The position numbers were made by a program, and so were the translations under genes. Below, piece by piece: positions 8,872-16,315 of a DNA stretch of 64,000 bases (position 1 is its first letter; the number at the start of each line of letters is the position of its first letter). Under the pieces are notes generated by a model that saw nothing but the letters and a program-made list of their open reading frames with translations, was not told where the DNA came from and did not search any database. Source of the stretch: CAJCJE01 sp035948315 (GTDB lineage: Bacteria; Actinomycetota; Actinomycetes; Mycobacteriales; Pseudonocardiaceae); NCBI GenBank assembly GCA_035948315.1, contig DASZJG010000083.1, positions 62,001-126,000 on the forward strand. The letters run 5' to 3'.

Positions 8872-9486
8872 GTGGCGGACCAGCAGGTCGCGGTGGGCAG
8901 TGCCGCTCCCCCGACCAAGCACATGCGCGCCGACGCGCGCCGCAACAGCGCCAGGATCGTCGAGGTCGCCAAGCAGGTCTTCATCGAGGCGGGCCTCGAA
9001 GCGCCGCTCGACGAGATCGTGAAGCGGGCCGGGATCGGCGCCGGGACCCTCTACCGGCACTTCCCCACCAGAGAGGCGCTGCTGGAGGCGGTCTACCGCG
9101 AGGAGATCATCGCGCTCGCCGACCTCGGCGCCCGGCTGCGCGCGGAACTGCCGCCCGAGCAGGCCATCGCCCAGTGGCTGGACGCGCAACTGAGCTTCGT
9201 GTTCGCCAACCGGGGCCTGGCCATGTCACTCAAGGCGGCGATGGACCGCAACGGGGAGAGCTTCGACTACTGCCGGCGCATCCTGCGCGCGGAGGCGAAG
9301 GAACTGCTCGCGCCGTTGCAGGAGGCCGGCGTGGTGCGAGCGGACATCGAACCGGTCGACATCCTGCGGATGACGCACGCGGTGTCCATCGCCACCGACC
9401 AGGACGGCATCGGCCGCGCCGGCAAACTGCTGGACATCATGCTCGCCGGACTCGGCCTGCCGGCCGTGCGCCGGCCAGTGGCATGA
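8872..9486 (+). CDS. TetR-family repressor of the divergent MFS pump
   Basis: 204 aa. The N-terminal helix-turn-helix (about 22-68) reads ARIVEVAKQVFIEAGLEAPLDEIVKRAGIGAGTLYRHFPTREAL, the canonical TetR pattern with the TLYRHF recognition helix. The remaining helices form the ligand pocket and dimer interface and are specific to this protein. The GTG start follows GGAGGAGGT. A dienelactone-hydrolase gene follows 7 bases downstream and may be co-transcribed, which raises the possibility that the hydrolase acts on the inducer. The ligand is unknown. Confidence 0.88.
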   Translation: MADQQVAVGSAAPPTKHMRADARRNSARIVEVAKQVFIEAGLEAPLDEIVKRAGIGAGTLYRHFPTREALLEAVYREEIIALADLGARLRAELPPEQAIAQWLDAQLSFVFANRGLAMSLKAAMDRNGESFDYCRRILRAEAKELLAPLQEAGVVRADIEPVDILRMTHAVSIATDQDGIGRAGKLLDIMLAGLGLPAVRRPVA

Positions 9487-9493
9487 TCGGCCG

Positions 9494-10309
9494 GTGACCA
9501 CCGACGCGGCACCCACCTCGGACCTCACCGGCTGGCGCAGGGCGCCGTTCACCGGCGCGGGCCTCACCTACGACTGCTACGAGAAGGGCGAGGGCCCCGG
9601 GGTCGTGCTGATCCCCGAGATCCCCGGCATCACCCCCGAGGTGCTCGGCCTCGGCGAGCACCTGGTCGACCAGGGCTTCACCGTCCTCGTCCCGTCCCCA
9701 TTCGGCACGCCCGGCAGGCCGCTCTCGGCCGGCTACGTGCTCGGCGTGACGAGCAGGCTGTGTGTCGCCTCGGAGTTCCGCGCGTTCGCGGTCAACGCGA
9801 GCAGGCCGATCACCGGCTTCCTGCGCGCGGTCGCCAAGGACCTGGCCGAGCGCACCCCCGGCACGGGCGTCGGCGTGATCGGCATGTGCTTCACCGGCGG
9901 ATTCGCCCTGGCGACCGCCGTCGAGGATGCGGTCATCGCCCCGGTCGTGAGCCAGCCCTCGGTGCCGCTGCCGCTGGGCGCGGCCCGCCGCCGCGACCCC
10001 GGCTTGTCCGAGGACGAACTGGCCACCGTCGTGCTGCGGACCACCGAGGACAACCTGTGCGTGCTGGGCCTGCGGTTCAGCGACGACGGCATCTCGCCCA
10101 AGGACCGCTTCGCCACCCTGAAGGCGCGGCTCGGCGACGCGTTCGAGGTGATCGAGCTGGATTCGGCGCCCGGCAACCCGACCGGCTTCACCAAGCGCGC
10201 CCACTCCGTACTCACCGCCGAGGTGCGCGAACAACCCGGCCATCCCGCGCTGGCCGCCCGTGAACGCGTCGTCGAGTTCCTCCGCACGCGGCTGACCAAG
10301 GCCGAGTAG
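9494..10309 (+). CDS. Dienelactone hydrolase family alpha/beta hydrolase
   Basis: 271 aa alpha/beta hydrolase. The nucleophile elbow reads GMCFTGGF, with Cys in place of Ser as in dienelactone hydrolases. PGVVLIPEIPGIT holds the oxyanion region and the Glu that hydrogen-bonds the Cys in this family. A likely catalytic His is in the HSVLTAE segment (about 235). The family hydrolyses enol-lactones in chloroaromatic breakdown, but many actinobacterial members act on unknown esters. The GTG start is 7 bases after the TetR stop, suggesting one transcript. Confidence 0.8.
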   Translation: MTTDAAPTSDLTGWRRAPFTGAGLTYDCYEKGEGPGVVLIPEIPGITPEVLGLGEHLVDQGFTVLVPSPFGTPGRPLSAGYVLGVTSRLCVASEFRAFAVNASRPITGFLRAVAKDLAERTPGTGVGVIGMCFTGGFALATAVEDAVIAPVVSQPSVPLPLGAARRRDPGLSEDELATVVLRTTEDNLCVLGLRFSDDGISPKDRFATLKARLGDAFEVIELDSAPGNPTGFTKRAHSVLTAEVREQPGHPALAARERVVEFLRTRLTKAE

Positions 10310-10327
10310 GCCCGGCCGGTCACGGCG

Positions 10328-10846
10328 ATGACGGCCGACATCGAGGCGGCGGGTGGCCGATTGTCGACGCGGCACGTGCGCATCGCGCTCGGGCTGACGT
10401 GGTGCGCGGCCGTCGGTGCCGCGATCTACCTCTACGCGATCGCCGACGCGACCGGAACCGGATCGTCGATCCTGCGTTCGCAATGGCTGATCGGCGCGGT
10501 CACCGCGACCTCGTTGGTCGTCGGCGGCGCGGTCAGCAGGCGCGAGGACTGGGGCTTCGTCGGCACGCTGGCCACGATCGGCTCGGTCCTGCTGTTCGCC
10601 GACCTGACGCGCATCACCGACATGGCCATCGCCCGCTTCGGCACCATGCTCGAAAACGCCCCTGGCACCGATCCGGCTCAGCACTACGGGGATCCGTCGG
10701 TCCTGCTGGGCGGCGCCATGGCAAGCCTGGTGATCGCGACGGTGGCGTGGTTCTACTTCGCGGCGACGCTGTGGATCGGCGGCGCGATCCGCCGCCAGTT
10801 CATCAGGGCTTACGACCGACTCCGGCGTACACGCCTTCCTGATTGA
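10328..10846 (+). CDS. Uncharacterised four-helix membrane protein
   Basis: 172 aa with about four hydrophobic segments (about 18-40, 50-68, 75-95, 128-152) and charged ends (a basic C-terminus IRRQFIRAYDRLRRTR). No family recognised. It starts 18 bases after the dienelactone hydrolase stop, so it probably belongs to that transcript. Its last 44 bases overlap the 3' end of the convergent DUF574 gene, which is unusual but both frames look real. Confidence 0.6.
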   Translation: MTADIEAAGGRLSTRHVRIALGLTWCAAVGAAIYLYAIADATGTGSSILRSQWLIGAVTATSLVVGGAVSRREDWGFVGTLATIGSVLLFADLTRITDMAIARFGTMLENAPGTDPAQHYGDPSVLLGGAMASLVIATVAWFYFAATLWIGGAIRRQFIRAYDRLRRTRLPD

Positions 10847-11600
10847 CCTCGTCGCCGTAGTCCTTGCGCCACAGCGGCGCGCTCACCACGCCCGGCTCGA
10901 CCACGCCCAGCCCGTCGAACAACGCGGAGACCTCGCCATAGCTGCGAAAGAACATGGGATCGCGGCTGTTCTTCATCGCCTCGACGACGCCTGCCATCTC
11001 CTCGGCCATCTGATCCGCGGTCAGGTGCGACAAAGCCACATAGGAACCGGACGGAATCGCATCGACGTACTTCTTGACGATATCCGCCGGATGCTTGTCG
11101 TCCGACACGAAATGAAACACCGCGACCATCAGCAGCCCGATGGGTTGGCTGAAATCCAGAAAACTCCGAACCGTCGAATTCCGCAGCACCGCTTCCGGGT
11201 CCGTCAGGTCCGCGTCGACGACGGTGGCGAGCGGATTTCCCTCCAGGATCAGCTGACTGTGCGCGACCGCGATCGGGTCGTAGTCCACATACACCACGCG
11301 GCACAACGGACCCGCGTGCTGGGCGATCTCGTGCACGTTGCCGACGGTCGGAATGCCCGAGCCCAGATCGAGGAACTGCCTGATCCCGCGCGCCACCATG
11401 AATCGCACGGCCCGGCTCATGAACGCCCGGTTCGAACTGGCGATCTGACGACCGTTCGGCTGCACTGCCAGCACTTTCTCGCCGACCATCCGATCGGCGT
11501 CGAAATTGTGCGCGCCGCCGAGCAGGTAGTCGTACACCCTGGCCGCGCTCGGCACTCCCACGTCGATGTCGCTGGGCACCCAGTCGGCCGCTGTGCTCAT
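10803..11600 (-). CDS. DUF574 / SAM-dependent methyltransferase
   Basis: 265 aa. It has the actinobacterial DUF574 signature: an opening with PSAARVYDYLLGGAHNF, the SAM-binding glycine loop FLDLGSGIPTVGNVH (about 92-106), and YVDYDPIAVAHS with the acidic residue that binds the SAM ribose. The Rossmann fold continues to ALSHLTAD. Such genes are multiplied in Streptomyces and relatives, and the methyl acceptor is generally unknown. The ATG at 11600 is used because the family always starts shortly before the DIDVGVPSAARVYD segment. It is a single gene. Confidence 0.87.
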   Translation of the reverse strand: MSTAADWVPSDIDVGVPSAARVYDYLLGGAHNFDADRMVGEKVLAVQPNGRQIASSNRAFMSRAVRFMVARGIRQFLDLGSGIPTVGNVHEIAQHAGPLCRVVYVDYDPIAVAHSQLILEGNPLATVVDADLTDPEAVLRNSTVRSFLDFSQPIGLLMVAVFHFVSDDKHPADIVKKYVDAIPSGSYVALSHLTADQMAEEMAGVVEAMKNSRDPMFFRSYGEVSALFDGLGVVEPGVVSAPLWRKDYGDEVNQEGVYAGVGRKP

Positions 11601-11704
11601 CACGGTCCTCGCTTCGATCCGGGGAGGGATCAGCATACGGCGCGGCGACGGCCTTGGCACGACGACATCACGCGTATTCGAGCAACGTGACCCGCACGGA
11701 CCAA

Positions 11705-12349
11705 TCAACCGTTCAGAAATGCCAACACAGCGAGAACTCGACGATTGTCATCACTCGATGGGGGCAGCCCGAGTTTGGCGAAAATGTTGTTGGTGTGCTT
11801 CGACACCGCTTTTTCCGTGATGAACAGCTTGCCGGCAATGGCCGCATTGGACCGGCCCTCGGCCATCTGTTCGAGCACCTCGCGCTCACGCGGCGTCAAC
11901 TGGTGCAGGGGCGCGTTGCCGGCGTTGCGGGCCAGCAGCTGCGAGACCACCTCCGGGTCCATCGCGGTGCCACCGTCGGCGACCCGGCGCACCGCGTCGA
12001 TGAACTGGCCCACGTTGGCCACCCGGTCCTTGAGCAGGTAGCCGACCCCGCCCTGGCCGTCGGAGAGCAGCTCGCGCGCGTAGAGCTGCTCGACGTACTG
12101 GGACAACACCAGCACCGGCAGACCGGGCACCTGCGCGCGGGCCCCGATGGCCGCGCGCAGGCCCTCGTCGGTGAACGTGGGCGGCAGCCGGACATCCACG
12201 ACCGCGACGTCCGGCTTGTGCTCGATCAGCGCGTGCAGCAGCGACGGCCCGTTGTCCACGGCCTCGACCACCTCGAAGTCGTGCGCGGCCAGCAGCCGGA
12301 TCAGGCCGTCTCGGAGGAGGGCGAGATCTTCACCGAGGACAACACGCAC
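11705..12349 (-). CDS. NarL/LuxR-type response regulator
   Basis: 214 aa. The receiver domain is at 1-120 with the acidic pair EDL (7-9), phospho-acceptor Asp in VAVVDVRLPP (about 52) and Lys in YLLKDRV (about 107). The C-terminal LuxR helix-turn-helix is at about 150-210 (LTPREREVLEQMAEGRSNAAIAGKL, then KAVSKHTNNIFAKL). The gene overlaps the 3' end of the histidine kinase gene by 49 bases, showing tight coupling of a two-component pair. Target genes unknown. Confidence 0.9.
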   Translation of the reverse strand: MRVVLGEDLALLRDGLIRLLAAHDFEVVEAVDNGPSLLHALIEHKPDVAVVDVRLPPTFTDEGLRAAIGARAQVPGLPVLVLSQYVEQLYARELLSDGQGGVGYLLKDRVANVGQFIDAVRRVADGGTAMDPEVVSQLLARNAGNAPLHQLTPREREVLEQMAEGRSNAAIAGKLFITEKAVSKHTNNIFAKLGLPPSSDDNRRVLAVLAFLNG

Positions 12350-13602
12350 GGCAGCTCCATGGTCACGATGGTCGGCCCGCCGAGCGGGCTGGCGATGTGC
12401 ACGATTCCGTCAAATGCTGACAGACGCCGTTCGATCCCGTGCAGGCCGCCGCCGCTGGCCGCGCTCGCCCCGCCGCGCCCGTCGTCGCCGACCATCACGC
12501 CGAGCCTGCCGTCGGTGTAGCCGAGCCGGATCCACGCGCTGGTCGCGCCGCTGTGCTTGGCCACGTTGGTCAGGGTCTCGGCGACCGCGAAGTACATCGC
12601 CGACTCGACCGGCGCGGGCGGGCGGCCGGGCAGGTCGACGGTGACCTCGACCGGCAGCGCGCTGGCCATGGCCAGGGCGCGCACCGCGCCGTCCAGGCCG
12701 CGGTCGGCCAGCACCGGCGGATGGATGCCGCGGACCAGGTCGCGCAGCTCCGACAGGGCCAGCCCGGTCGACTCGCGCGCCTCGGCCAGCAGGTTCTGCG
12801 CGGCCTGCGGATTGCTGGCCAGCAGTTCCTCGGCCATGCCCAGGCTCATGCCGAGCGAGACCAGCCGCGCCTGGGCGCCGTCGTGCAGATCGCGTTCGAT
12901 CCGGCGCAGCTCGGCGGCCTGGGTGTCCACCGTGTCCGCGCGCGACTCGGTCAGCTGCTCGACCCGCCTGGCCAGCGCATCGCTCTGCGGCGGCCCGAGC
13001 AGCCAGCGGTTGACCGAGCCGTAGGCGCGCATGATCGGCACGGTCAGCAGCTGGAACAGCACGAGGCTGACCAGCGCGAACGCATAGGTGATGAACGCGG
13101 TGCCGGTGCTGTGCACGCGGAACAGACCATAGTTGGTGTCGAACGTGCCGGGCGGCGTGACCGTGAACAGGAACGGCAGGATCAGGTACCACAGCGCGCC
13201 GGCGATGAACGTGATCGGCAACAGGCTCAGGAACATGCCCACCGTCATGTTCACCAGCAGCCAGGCCAGGTCCCGCCAGGTCTGCTTGTCGGTGAGGTGG
13301 CCGCGGATCTTGGCCAGCCACCACCCCTCCGGCGTCGGCTTGTACAGCCGCCCGATCGGCATGCCCAGGTGCCGGGTGGCCCACAGCCGGTGTTGGTCGG
13401 CGTAGCCGCGGGTGGCCGCGAACAGCGCGAGCAGGACCGGGATGCCGACCCAGACCGGAATCAGCCCGATGAAGGTGATCGACGCGCAGAACAGCGCGAT
13501 GCCCACGCCCGAGTAGAGGCTGAACAGCAAACCCCAGCAGGCCAACGCGAATCGGCCCGTGGTGGGCCGAACGGTATCGGCGAGATTCTCGGCCACGGTC
13601 AT
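12301..13602 (-). CDS. Sensor histidine kinase (HisKA_3 type) with multi-pass sensor domain
   Basis: 433 aa. The N-terminal half has four to five membrane segments with a re-entrant, putative-sensor-type region (about 20-200). A linker helix leads to the dimerisation/phospho-acceptor segment RRIERDLHDGAQARLVSLGMSLGMAEELL (His at about 240), then an HATPase domain (AETLTNVAKHSGATSAWIRL N-box; GDDGRGGA G1 box; GGGLHGIERRL). This is the NarX/DesK-like class that partners NarL regulators. The downstream response-regulator gene overlaps it. The signal is unknown; similar actinobacterial kinases are often linked to envelope stress. Confidence 0.88.
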   Translation of the reverse strand: MTVAENLADTVRPTTGRFALACWGLLFSLYSGVGIALFCASITFIGLIPVWVGIPVLLALFAATRGYADQHRLWATRHLGMPIGRLYKPTPEGWWLAKIRGHLTDKQTWRDLAWLLVNMTVGMFLSLLPITFIAGALWYLILPFLFTVTPPGTFDTNYGLFRVHSTGTAFITYAFALVSLVLFQLLTVPIMRAYGSVNRWLLGPPQSDALARRVEQLTESRADTVDTQAAELRRIERDLHDGAQARLVSLGMSLGMAEELLASNPQAAQNLLAEARESTGLALSELRDLVRGIHPPVLADRGLDGAVRALAMASALPVEVTVDLPGRPPAPVESAMYFAVAETLTNVAKHSGATSAWIRLGYTDGRLGVMVGDDGRGGASAASGGGLHGIERRLSAFDGIVHIASPLGGPTIVTMELPCVLSSVKISPSSETA

Positions 13603-13717
13603 CCTCCAGCGCGTTCATCCTGCGGTGCGCTGTCCATTCTGTTCGCGTCGACGACCGGTGTCCGGGGAGTTAGCCCTACCATCAACCCGCGAATCGCACC
13701 CCCTGTTTTCCGGGATT

Positions 13718-14485
13718 CTAAGCGGCCGTGAGAATCACCGGGCCGTCCTCGGTGACCGCGATGGTGTGCTCGAAGTGCGCGGCATTGCTGCCGTCGATGG
13801 TGTGCAGGCCCCATCCGTCGGCCGCGGTGCGGTACGCGTCGTGCCCGCCTGCCATGAACATCGGCTCGATCGCGATGACGAGGCCGGGACGCAGCCGCAT
13901 CCCGCGACCGGGCCTGCCCTCGTTGGCCACCGGCGGGTCCTCGTGCATCCGCCTGCCCACGCCGTGCCCGCCGAAGTCGACCGGGATGCCGTAGCGGAAG
14001 CGCCTGCCGACCTCGCCGACCGCATGCGAGACGTCGCTGAGGTGTCCACCGGGGACGGCCGCGGCGATGCCGGCCGCCAGCGCGTCGCTGGTCCGGCTGA
14101 TCAACTGCTCGTCCTCGGCGCCGACCGCGCCGATCGCCATGGTGAACGCGGAGTCGCCGTGGAAACCGCCGAGTTCGGCCGCACAGTCCGCACTCAACAG
14201 ATCGCCCTCGCGCAGCCGGTAGTCGTTCGGGATGGCGTGCACGATCGCGTCGTTGACCGAGGTGCACAGCACGGCCGGGTAGGGCGTCGGCGCGAAGTGC
14301 GGCCGGTAGTTCAGAAACGACGACCGCGCGCCGGCCGCCCGGATCACCTCGGCCGCGATCTCGTCGAGTTCGCGCAGGGTCACGCCTGCCCGCGCCTGTT
14401 CGCGCACCGCGGCCAGCGCGTTGGCCGTGACCCGGCCGGCCTCCCGCATCGCGGCCAACTCCCCCGCTGTCTTCAACTCGACCAC
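13718..14485 (-). CDS. map: Type I methionine aminopeptidase
   Basis: 255 aa metalloprotease that removes the N-terminal Met from nascent proteins. All five metal ligands can be placed: Asp in LLSADCAAELGGFHGDSA (the two Asp about 11 residues apart), His in GHGVGRRMHEDPP, Glu in IAIEPMF and Glu in HFEHTIAV. The length fits the short type Ia form without an N-terminal zinc extension. The GTG start is just after the palindromic gap. It is divergent from a small XRE gene, not in the ribosomal-protein operon where the housekeeping map normally sits, so this is probably a second, conditionally expressed copy. Confidence 0.9.
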   Translation of the reverse strand: MVELKTAGELAAMREAGRVTANALAAVREQARAGVTLRELDEIAAEVIRAAGARSSFLNYRPHFAPTPYPAVLCTSVNDAIVHAIPNDYRLREGDLLSADCAAELGGFHGDSAFTMAIGAVGAEDEQLISRTSDALAAGIAAAVPGGHLSDVSHAVGEVGRRFRYGIPVDFGGHGVGRRMHEDPPVANEGRPGRGMRLRPGLVIAIEPMFMAGGHDAYRTAADGWGLHTIDGSNAAHFEHTIAVTEDGPVILTAA

Positions 14486-14496
14486 AAGACCTCCTT

Positions 14497-14540
14497 GCCA
14501 ATAGTTATACCGGTATTTCTATCACAGTACTACTATTGGC
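14497..14540. promoter_or_regulatory. Nested palindromes between map and the XRE gene
   Basis: Outer arms GCCAATAGT (14497-14505) and ACTATTGGC (14532-14540) are perfect inverted repeats 26 bases apart. Inside them lies the perfect 10-bp palindrome ATACCGGTAT (14507-14516). The element fills the short gap between the two divergent starts, so a regulator bound here, most simply the adjacent XRE protein, would control both. The regulator assignment is inference. Confidence 0.65.
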
Positions 14541-14543
14541 GCC

Positions 14544-14816
14544 ATGGTTCGCCCCCCGTTGAGCAGGCAGGATCACGACCGCGGCGCCCGACTCGGCGCC
14601 GCCCTCCGCGCGGCCAGGGCCGAACGCACCAGCGTCGAGATCGCGGCGGCCGCGGGCGTGTCCGTGGAGACGCTGCGCAAGATCGAACACGGCCGGGTGC
14701 CGACGCCCGCCTTCTTCACCGTGGTCGCCATCGCCGAAGCGGTCGGCCTGCCCCTCGACCAACTCTCCGCGCTCGCCGCCCCCGACAGCCAACCCGTGAT
14801 CTCGCTGACCGGTTGA
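14544..14816 (+). CDS. Small XRE-family DNA-binding protein
   Basis: 90 aa, essentially one helix-turn-helix domain: ARLGAALRAARAERTSVEIAAAAGVSVETLRKIEHGRVPTPAFFTVVAIAEAVGLPLDQL (about 15-78), a lambda-repressor-like fold. The ATG is 4 bases from the outer palindrome arm. It is divergent from map. The likely role is autoregulator and regulator of map. Confidence 0.82.
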   Translation: MVRPPLSRQDHDRGARLGAALRAARAERTSVEIAAAAGVSVETLRKIEHGRVPTPAFFTVVAIAEAVGLPLDQLSALAAPDSQPVISLTG

Positions 14817-14838
14817 CCCCACCAGTGTCGCTGCCCGC

Positions 14839-14946
14839 GCCGCCAGCCACCCGAGCCGCCAGCCGCCCTTCCGCGCCGCCAGCCACCCGAGCCGCCGGCC
14901 GCCCTTCCGCGCCGCCAGCCACCCGAGCCGCCAGCCGCCCAAGCCG
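14839..14946. repeat. Tandem 36-bp GC-rich repeat, three units
   Basis: Units begin at 14839, 14875 and 14911, each starting GCCGCCAGCCACCCGAGCCG. Units 1 and 2 differ at a single base and unit 3 decays over its last bases. Each unit is itself built from GCCGCCAGCC-like sub-repeats. It occupies the gap between the XRE stop and the GNAT start. A 36-bp unit keeps reading frame (12 codons), but no convincing gene covers it. Confidence 0.85.
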
Positions 14947-15022
14947 CCAGTCGCCCGAGCCGGGTGTTCGCTGTGAGCTAAAGAGTTTTCCGGCCATTTC
15001 GGGCCGTTGTTAACCTCGCGCC

Positions 15023-15595
15023 ATGCTGCGCCCCACCTACCCGATTACCACCGACCGCCTGTCGCTGCGCCCGTACGCCGAGGACGACTTCCCCTTCCTG
15101 TGCGACATGTTCGCCCGGCCCGAGGTGATGCGCTACCTCTACGAGGAGCCGCGCACGCCGGAGAGCGTCCGACAGATGCTCGACGAGCGGATCGGCAATG
15201 TGGCGTGGGAAAAGGAGGGCGACTACCTCTCGCTGCTGATCACCCGCAAGGACGAGCCGGACACCAGGATCGGCAACGCGATGCTGGCGTGGATCAGCGA
15301 ACCGCACGGGGGCGCCGAGGTCGGCTACACCATCCACCCGGACCAGGCCGGCAAGGGCTATGCCACCGAGGTCACCCGCGCTCTGATCGACCTGGGTTTC
15401 GGCCGGACCAAGCTGCACCGGATCATCGGCAGGCTGGACGCGCGCAACGGCGCGTCGCATCGGGTGCTGGAGAAGTGCGGCATGCGCACCGAGGCACACC
15501 TTGTCGAGAACGAGTTCGTCAAGGGCGAGTGGTGCGACGAGGTCATCTGCGCGGTGCTCAGGTCCGAGTGGGAGCGCGCCCAAGTTTTGGATTGA
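15023..15595 (+). CDS. GNAT acetyltransferase (RimJ/RimL-like)
   Basis: 190 aa, complete GNAT fold: ITTDRLSLRPYAEDDFPFLCDMF opening, AEVGYTIHPDQAGKGYATEVTRALIDLGF with the acetyl-CoA pyrophosphate loop (QAGKGYA), and NGASHRVLEKCGMRTEAHLVENEFVKGEWCDEVICAVL closing. RimJ/RimL-like members acetylate N-terminal amines of proteins or small amines. The true substrate is not deducible. It is followed 29 bases later by a TetR gene in the same direction. Confidence 0.87.
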   Translation: MLRPTYPITTDRLSLRPYAEDDFPFLCDMFARPEVMRYLYEEPRTPESVRQMLDERIGNVAWEKEGDYLSLLITRKDEPDTRIGNAMLAWISEPHGGAEVGYTIHPDQAGKGYATEVTRALIDLGFGRTKLHRIIGRLDARNGASHRVLEKCGMRTEAHLVENEFVKGEWCDEVICAVLRSEWERAQVLD

Positions 15596-15606
15596 CGCCT
15601 CCAAAA
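15585..15606. promoter_or_regulatory. Inverted repeat upstream of TetR gene (candidate operator)
   Basis: TTTTGGA (15585-15591) and TCCAAAA (15600-15606) form a 7-bp dyad with an 8-base spacer, in the last codons of the GNAT gene and 19 bases before the TetR ATG. It is a plausible autoregulatory site of that TetR. Confidence 0.55.
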
Positions 15607-15624
15607 TCGGGTATCATCGCTGGT

Positions 15625-16245
15625 ATGCCTGCTGACGCTCTCGCGACTTCCCGACTGACCCGCAAGGGTCAGGCCACCAGGGATCGGATCGTGGCGGCTG
15701 CGGCGCAGCTGATGTTCGAGCGCGGTGTGGCGGGTACCAGCACCGACGACGTGCAGACCGCGGCGGGCGTGAACACCTCGCAGATCTACCACTACTTCGG
15801 CGACAAGCGGAACCTGGTGCGCGCGGTGATCGCGTTCCAGACCGAGACGATCCTCACCGCGCAGCAACCGCTGCTGAGCAGGCTGGACACCATGGACGCG
15901 CTGCACGCGTGGCGCGACGCCCTGGTCGAACTCCAGCGGTCCAGGCAGTACCGGGGCGGTTGCCCGATCGGCTCGCTGGCCAGCGAACTCGCCGAGCACG
16001 ACGACGACGCGCGGGCCGACCTCGCGGACGGATTCGGCCGCTGGGAGGCGGCGATCCGCTGGGGCCTGCGCGCCATGTACGAACGCGGCGAACTGCGCGC
16101 CGATGCCGATCCGGACCATTTGGCACTGGCCACGCTGGCCGCGTTGCAGGGCGGCCTGCTGCTCACCCAGACCCGCCGCGACACGCTCGCACTGGAGGCT
16201 GCCCTGGACGCGATGCTCGCGTACATCGAGAGCTTCGTCGTCTGA
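15625..16245 (+). CDS. TetR-family transcriptional regulator
   Basis: 206 aa. The helix-turn-helix at about 17-62 reads RDRIVAAAAQLMFERGVAGTSTDDVQTAAGVNTSQIYHYFGDKRNLV, with YHYF in the recognition helix. The C-terminal region (RGGCPIGSLASELAEHDDDAR, about 110-130) resembles TetR_C domains of the LmrA/YxaF-like group, which often sense flavonoids or drugs. Dyad TTTTGGA/TCCAAAA lies just upstream. No obvious efflux gene adjoins, so the target is unknown. The downstream glycosidase has its own start 70 bases away. Confidence 0.85.
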   Translation: MPADALATSRLTRKGQATRDRIVAAAAQLMFERGVAGTSTDDVQTAAGVNTSQIYHYFGDKRNLVRAVIAFQTETILTAQQPLLSRLDTMDALHAWRDALVELQRSRQYRGGCPIGSLASELAEHDDDARADLADGFGRWEAAIRWGLRAMYERGELRADADPDHLALATLAALQGGLLLTQTRRDTLALEAALDAMLAYIESFVV

Positions 16246-16315
16246 TCGGCCCCTTGCGCGCTCGGTAACGGGCAGGAAACATCGGCACAGCCTCGGGGAC
16301 CGGAAGGGCTGGCCG

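Noticed and set aside
14505..14942. 145-codon minus-strand frame with 12-residue RLGWLAARKGGW-like repeats
   Set aside because: Produced by the 36-bp tandem repeat; it runs antisense through the real XRE gene, so I treat it as non-coding.
14839..14946. Possible CRISPR array
   Set aside because: The 36-bp units are contiguous and lack unique spacers; no cas gene is in the window.
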